Below are positions 6,176 through 9,403 of a DNA stretch of 9,403 nucleotides, one piece after another (positions within the stretch are counted from its first letter, which is position 1; each line of letters starts with the position of its first letter). Source of the DNA: an uncultured Anaerosacchariphilus sp. Lineage in GTDB: Bacteria; Bacillota; Clostridia; Lachnospirales; Lachnospiraceae. Under the pieces are notes generated by a model that worked only from the letters and a program-made list of their open reading frames with translations, was not told the origin of the DNA and searched no databases. The position numbers and the translations under genes were made by a program. The DNA lies in assembly GCA_934373375.1 (NCBI GenBank), contig CAKROP010000059.1:1-9403 (forward strand). The letters are read 5' to 3'.

Positions 6176-8182
6176 TTATTTCATCATCAGAAGTGAGAAG
6201 TTCTCAAGCGCACCGCACAGCTCTTTTACAAAGCGGGATGCCGGGGAGCCGTCGATGGCTCTGTGGTCGTAGGTCAGGCAAAGTCCCATAGCCTGATACG
6301 GCTTGATTTCTCCATTTACTTCCTTGATGCGGGTGGTGGTTCCGCACACGCCCAGGATACCTACCTGAGGCGGATTTACAATCGGGGTGAACATCTCCAC
6401 GCCCAGGGAACCTACATTGGATACGGTGAAGGTAGCGCCGGAAAGCATATCCGGTGTAGCCTTGCCTTCCTGACAAAGCTTTGCGAGACGCTTTGCCTCT
6501 GTGCTTATCTCTGCCAGACTCATCTGATCCGCATTGAAGATGGTCGGTACGAACAGTCCCTTCGGAGTATCTACCGCCATACCCAGATGTACGTGATGGT
6601 ACTGACGGAGCATGTTCTCCTGCGGCATAGTCGCGTTCAAATCCGGGTGATGCAGAAGGATTCTGGATACCGCAAAAAGTACCATATCGTTCAAAGTGAT
6701 ATTCGGCATGCCCATCGCTTCGCCGTTGGCCTTGATCTGCTTTCTCAGAGCCAGCAGTGCGGACGCGTCGAAGGAATGGTAATGGGTCAGCTGAGCCATG
6801 GTGCTTAAGGACTTCATCATGCCCTTCGCGGTGGCCTTTCTGACGCCGGAGAACTTCACATCGGTGTACTCTGCGTCGTCTGCTGCAGGTGCTGCCTTCG
6901 GAGCTTCTGCTACTGTAACCGGAGCTGCAGGTGCTGCCGCAGCCGGAGCCGCTGCAGGTGCCGGCGCGTTTGCCGCATAGGTCTTCACATCTACTTCCAT
7001 GACTCTTCCGTGAGCGCCGGTACCGGCTGCCGCTGTAGCGTCTACACCAAGTTCGGCAGCTGCCTTTCTTGCTCTCGGAGATACCTTAGCGTCCGGGTTA
7101 GCCGGGCCGCTTGCTGCCGGCGCTGCTGTCGGTGCGGGTGCTGCCGCCGGTGCAGGTGCTGCTGCCGGAGCCGGAGCCGCTGCGGGCGCTGCCGCCGGTG
7201 CGGTGCCTTCCTTCAGACCCTCGATGCTGTCGCCCGGCTGTCCGATAGCACAGACATTGACCAGTACAGGTACTTCGTCTCCGTCGCCGTAGAAAATCTT
7301 AAGCAGAGTTCCTGCCGCTGTGGACTCGCACTCAAAGGATGCTTTATCCGTCTCATATGTAAAGAGAACATCGCCTACATTGACCTGGTCTCCTTCTTTC
7401 TTCAGCCACTCGGTAATCACGCATTCCTCTACGGTGATTCCCGCCTTCGGCATCAGGACGCCCGTTGCCATATGTGCGCCGCCTGCGGGTGCTGCCGCCG
7501 GTGCAGGTGCTGCTGCCGGAGCCGGAGCCGCTGCGGGCGCTGCCGCCGGTGCGGTGCCTTCCTTCAGACCCTCGATGCTGTCGCCCGGCTGTCCGATGGC
7601 GCAGACATTCACCAGTACGGGAACTTCGTCTCCATCCTCATAGAAGATCTTCAGAAGTGTTCCTGCCGCCGTGGATTCGCACTCAAAGGATGCCTTATCT
7701 GTCTCATATGTAAAGAGAACATCGCCTACATTGACCTGGTCTCCTTCTTTCTTCAGCCACTCGGTAATCACGCACTCTTCTACCGTGATTCCTGCCTTCG
7801 GCATCAGGACGCCCTGTGCCATGTGCGCACCGCCTGCGGGTGCTGCCGCCGGCGCAGGTGCTGCCGCGGGTGCGGGTGTTGCTGCCGGTGCTGCTTCTGC
7901 TGCCGGTGCGGATCCGCCTTCTTTAATTCCGGAAATATCGTCTCCCGGCTGTCCGATAGCACAGACATTGACCAGAACCGGTACTTCGTCTCCATCCTCA
8001 TAGAAAATGTCCAGAAGTGTTCCTTCTGCTGTGGACTCGCACTCAAAAGAAGCCTTGTCCGTCTCATAGGTGAAAAGAACATCGCCCACATTTACGTGGT
8101 CGCCTTTCTTCTTCAGCCATTCCGTAATCACACATTCTTCTACGGTGATTCCCGCTTTTGGCATCAATACGCCTACTGCCAT
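6176..8182 (-). CDS. Dihydrolipoamide acyltransferase (E2) with three N-terminal lipoyl domains
   Basis: Core component of a 2-oxoacid dehydrogenase complex that takes the acyl group from E1 on a lipoyl arm and passes it to CoA. The 668 residues contain three near-identical lipoyl domains (about 1-85, 121-205, 238-322), each with the ETDKAS lipoylation motif (K43, K163, K280) and separated by Ala/Pro linkers; a peripheral subunit-binding domain at about 366-402 (VSPRARKAAAELGV, then GTGAHGRVMEVDV); another Ala/Pro linker; and the catalytic domain from about 439 with the DHRAIDGSPASR motif (H640, D644 active site). The start at 8182 is chosen because GGAGGG (8190-8195) lies 7 nt upstream; the in-frame ATG at 8197 overlaps that ribosome site. 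It lies 65 bp downstream of deoR and upstream of E1, probably in one operon. Many bacterial E2 proteins have one to three lipoyl domains. The specific acyl substrate is not determined. Confidence 0.95.
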   Translation of the reverse strand: MAVGVLMPKAGITVEECVITEWLKKKGDHVNVGDVLFTYETDKASFECESTAEGTLLDIFYEDGDEVPVLVNVCAIGQPGDDISGIKEGGSAPAAEAAPAATPAPAAAPAPAAAPAGGAHMAQGVLMPKAGITVEECVITEWLKKEGDQVNVGDVLFTYETDKASFECESTAAGTLLKIFYEDGDEVPVLVNVCAIGQPGDSIEGLKEGTAPAAAPAAAPAPAAAPAPAAAPAGGAHMATGVLMPKAGITVEECVITEWLKKEGDQVNVGDVLFTYETDKASFECESTAAGTLLKIFYGDGDEVPVLVNVCAIGQPGDSIEGLKEGTAPAAAPAAAPAPAAAPAPAAAPAPTAAPAASGPANPDAKVSPRARKAAAELGVDATAAAGTGAHGRVMEVDVKTYAANAPAPAAAPAAAAPAAPVTVAEAPKAAPAADDAEYTDVKFSGVRKATAKGMMKSLSTMAQLTHYHSFDASALLALRKQIKANGEAMGMPNITLNDMVLFAVSRILLHHPDLNATMPQENMLRQYHHVHLGMAVDTPKGLFVPTIFNADQMSLAEISTEAKRLAKLCQEGKATPDMLSGATFTVSNVGSLGVEMFTPIVNPPQVGILGVCGTTTRIKEVNGEIKPYQAMGLCLTYDHRAIDGSPASRFVKELCGALENFSLLMMK
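7121..8182 (-). repeat. Three tandem lipoyl-domain plus Ala/Pro-linker units within the E2 gene
   Basis: Unit 1 is 7823-8182 (360 bp), unit 2 is 7472-7822 (351 bp) and unit 3 is 7121-7471 (351 bp). Units 2 and 3 are nearly identical in DNA: 7133-7246 and 7484-7597 agree over all 114 positions, third codon positions included, and a further block around the lipoyl N-terminus is almost unchanged. Unit 1 is more diverged, mainly in its linker. Each later unit begins with HMA followed by GVLMPKAG, repeating the protein's own start MA-GVLMPKAG, so the unit boundaries fall at the ancestral start codon. Confidence 0.92.
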
Positions 8183-8247
8183 TTTTTTACCCTCCATTAT
8201 CCTTTCCTATATAGTTCCATTTTTATTGCTCACATGCTCATGATTCT

Positions 8248-9006
8248 TTACAGAATCTCGGTTCCGGCTTTCTCAGCCCGTTCTCTTAAAGACGCCGGGA
8301 CCTCGCCATCGGTAATGATATAATCCACATCTTCCACATTTCCAAAGGTGTAAGGTAAAATCTTTCCACATTTGGAGCTGTCCATCAGAATCACCTTTTT
8401 CCCGGCCCGTTCCACCATAAGCCGTTTCACCAGCATCTCATCCTCTTTACCGCAGGTAAAACCGCCCTGGTCTGTGTAACCGGATACGCCTATGAACGCC
8501 AGCGCGATATTGATGCCCCGAAGCATCTGCAGGGTGCTCTGTCCGGATACGGCCTGATTCAGCCGGTTCAAAGTTCCGCAGCACATGTGAATCGTAGGTG
8601 CAGACAGCCTCGAAAGTTCAATCGCCACATTAGGCGCGGTAGTAAATATATTCAAATCCATGTCCGGCAGGGTCTGTGCCAGCGCAATACTGGATGTCCC
8701 GGCGTCCATAAAAATGGCGCTTCCCGGTTCAATCAGCTTCAATGCTTTCTTCGCCATCTCGCGCTTCGCTTTCATATTGGTCTGCATCCGCGCCTCCAGC
8801 TTAGCCTCCGTAGGACTGGAACCCTGCGTCACGGCTATGGCTCCGCCCCGGGTCCGGGTTATCACACCCTCCCGCTCCAGCTTCTCCAGATCACGGTGAA
8901 TGGTCATCAGACTAACCTCCGGAAAAAGAGTTCCCAGCTCCTTTACGGTGACAGCGCCCTTCTCCTGGATATATTTTCCTATGGTCTCTTTTCTGAGCAG
9001 ATTCAT
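8248..9006 (-). CDS. DeoR-family transcriptional regulator
   Basis: DNA-binding repressor of the DeoR/GlpR type, a family that usually responds to a phosphorylated sugar or related metabolite. The 252 residues are the standard family length. The N-terminal winged helix-turn-helix (1-58) carries the signature RDLEKLEREGVITRTRGGA (38-56). The sensor domain follows, with DAGTSS (101-106), the region GVSGYTDQGGFTCGKEDE (163-180) and LMDSSKCGK (197-205). The start at 9006 has AGAGGA (9016-9021) 9 nt upstream. It is the first gene of the likely deoR-E2-E1 operon, 65 bp before E2 with no convincing promoter or terminator in that gap (8183-8247), which makes it the probable local regulator. Its promoter carries a hexamer array likely to be its own operator. 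The inducer cannot be named from sequence. Confidence 0.93.
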   Translation of the reverse strand: MNLLRKETIGKYIQEKGAVTVKELGTLFPEVSLMTIHRDLEKLEREGVITRTRGGAIAVTQGSSPTEAKLEARMQTNMKAKREMAKKALKLIEPGSAIFMDAGTSSIALAQTLPDMDLNIFTTAPNVAIELSRLSAPTIHMCCGTLNRLNQAVSGQSTLQMLRGINIALAFIGVSGYTDQGGFTCGKEDEMLVKRLMVERAGKKVILMDSSKCGKILPYTFGNVEDVDYIITDGEVPASLRERAEKAGTEIL

Positions 9007-9021
9007 ATTGATACATCCTCT

Positions 9022-9089
9022 TGTTAAGATTTGTTATATTATTCCCGTTCTGTATAACACATCATAACATTTTATAACATTTAAGTCAA
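9022..9089 (-). promoter_or_regulatory. deoR promoter with phased ATAACA operator array
   Basis: On the minus strand TTGACT (9084-9089) and TATGAT (9061-9066) are separated by 17 bp, starting transcription near 9054. On the plus strand ATAACA occurs at 9054-9059, 9064-9069 and 9074-9079, exactly one helical turn apart, covering the start site, the -10 box and the spacer. Two opposite-facing copies, TGTTAT (9032-9037) and TGTTAA (9022-9027), are also 10 bp apart and lie in the leader before the ribosome site. Direct and inverted short repeats overlapping the promoter are what a DeoR-type autorepressor would bind. The promoter is well supported; binding by this regulator is inference. Confidence 0.68.
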
Positions 9090-9114
9090 CGTATTTTTCA
9101 CATTTTTCCGGGAC

Positions 9115-9143
9115 TTGATTTTACACTGCTGTCGTGTTATACT
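9115..9143 (+). promoter_or_regulatory. Sigma-A promoter of queT
   Basis: TTGATT (9115-9120) and TATACT (9138-9143) are separated by exactly 17 bp, placing the start near 9150 and leaving a leader of about 115 nt before the queT ATG. A TGTTAT hexamer (9135-9140), the same word as in the deoR array, overlaps the -10 box. Confidence 0.75.
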
Positions 9144-9149
9144 ATCACA

Positions 9150-9260
9150 CGTTGCAAAGCCCCAAAAACCAAGGTCTTATCGGGCTTCCGCCGATTCCCG
9201 GCGTTAAATGAATCGAGTGTTCGTGACCTTCCACTCGTAAAACAAAACTAAAGGAGAACT
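9150..9260 (+). promoter_or_regulatory. Structured queT leader, probable preQ1 riboswitch
   Basis: The leader begins right at the predicted transcription start and ends in the queT ribosome site (AAAGGAG, 9250-9256). Visible structure: a hairpin CGAGTG (9214-9219) with CACTCG (9232-9237); AAGGTC (9171-9176), which can pair perfectly with GACCTT (9225-9230) in the loop of that hairpin, forming a pseudoknot; and in the 5' part two alternatives, AGCCC (9158-9162) with GGGCT (9182-9186), or ATCGG (9179-9183) with CCGAT (9191-9195). The loop CCTT (9227-9230) could instead pair with AAGG of the ribosome site, a plausible on/off mechanism acting on translation. queT leaders are a known home of preQ1 riboswitches. 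The subclass is unsettled: preQ1-III is plausible from the gene and lineage, and I do not see a textbook preQ1-I aptamer. Confidence 0.55.
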
Positions 9261-9264
9261 GAAT

Positions 9265-9403
9265 ATGAAAACAAACAAAGTGCAGTTTATGACCCAGGCA
9301 GCTATGATCGCTGCTATCTATGTAGGTCTCTGCGTGGTGTTCCAGCCCATCAGCTACGGCCCCATCCAGACACGTATCGCCGAGGCGCTGACGATCCTGC
9401 CGT
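9265..9403 (+). CDS. queT: QueT-family queuosine-precursor ECF transporter S component (partial, C-terminus off the right edge)
   Basis: Substrate-binding membrane subunit of an energy-coupling-factor transporter, thought to import a queuosine precursor such as preQ1. Only the first 46 residues are in the window. They show the family's start: a short polar head (MKTNKVQFMTQ), a first hydrophobic helix (about 12-27), then the signature ISYGPIQTRIAEALTILP (29-46), which is close to the QueT/COG4708 pattern of an F/Y-G-x-I-Q-x-R-I-x-E-A-L-x-x-L-P segment. The start at 9265 follows AAAGGAG (9250-9256) by 8 nt. The gene is divergent from deoR and has its own promoter and structured leader, so it is functionally separate from the dehydrogenase cluster unless the shared intergenic region couples them. 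Confidence 0.88.
   Translation, partial: MKTNKVQFMTQAAMIAAIYVGLCVVFQPISYGPIQTRIAEALTILP

Noticed and set aside
8183..8197. Five-residue N-terminal extension of E2 from the ATG at 8197
   Set aside because: That ATG overlaps the GGAGGG ribosome site that serves the start at 8182, and the second and third repeat units show the N-terminus begins at MA-GVLMPKAG.
7010..8323. Plus-strand open frame giving a Cys/Arg-rich repetitive protein
   Set aside because: It is the complement of the Ala/Pro linkers and lipoyl repeats of E2. The repeats are explained by E2, and there is no start signal.

Overview
The window looks like a Clostridia-type Firmicutes chromosome, most likely Lachnospiraceae or a close relative. 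The reasons are Gram-positive-style AGGAGG ribosome binding sites, an MreB of the Firmicutes type, an ECF-type QueT with a structured leader, and a fused E1 alpha/beta 2-oxoacid dehydrogenase of a kind I associate with gut anaerobes. This placement is inference from gene content; no ribosomal RNA or other marker gene is present.

Layout, left to right. (1) The N-terminal 251 residues of an MreB-family cell-shape protein run off the left edge on the minus strand, with a candidate promoter and a 16-bp dyad upstream. (2) lplA (minus) encodes lipoate-protein ligase. (3) A MATE-family efflux pump gene lies divergently on the plus strand with a good sigma-A promoter, and ends at a strong bidirectional terminator. 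(4) Converging on that terminator is a minus-strand cluster read in the order DeoR-family regulator, E2 acyltransferase with three lipoyl domains, fused E1 alpha/beta. About 200 bp between E2 and E1 hold a GC-rich hairpin and a 103-bp inverted-repeat element. (5) Divergent from the regulator, the right edge holds the start of queT (queuosine-precursor transporter), preceded by a promoter and a ~110-nt structured leader that is a likely preQ1 riboswitch.

How the genes work together. E1 decarboxylates a 2-oxoacid (pyruvate, a branched-chain 2-oxoacid or possibly acetoin; the substrate is not settled by sequence). E2 carries the acyl group on three lipoyl arms (lipoyl lysines K43, K163, K280) and passes it to CoA. 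LplA is the natural enzyme for charging those lysines with lipoate. No E3 (dihydrolipoamide dehydrogenase) gene is present in the window. The DeoR-family protein probably controls its own promoter and the downstream E2-E1 genes: the deoR promoter contains three ATAACA hexamers at exactly 10-bp spacing, with two opposite-facing copies just downstream.

The items I find most worth following are the tandemly amplified lipoyl domains that keep their old start methionines, the phased hexamer array at deoR, the queT leader with two competing pairings for one loop, and the inverted-repeat element inside the E2-E1 gap. I see no CRISPR array, transposase, phage gene, tRNA or rRNA gene. All other long open frames are shadows of these genes.
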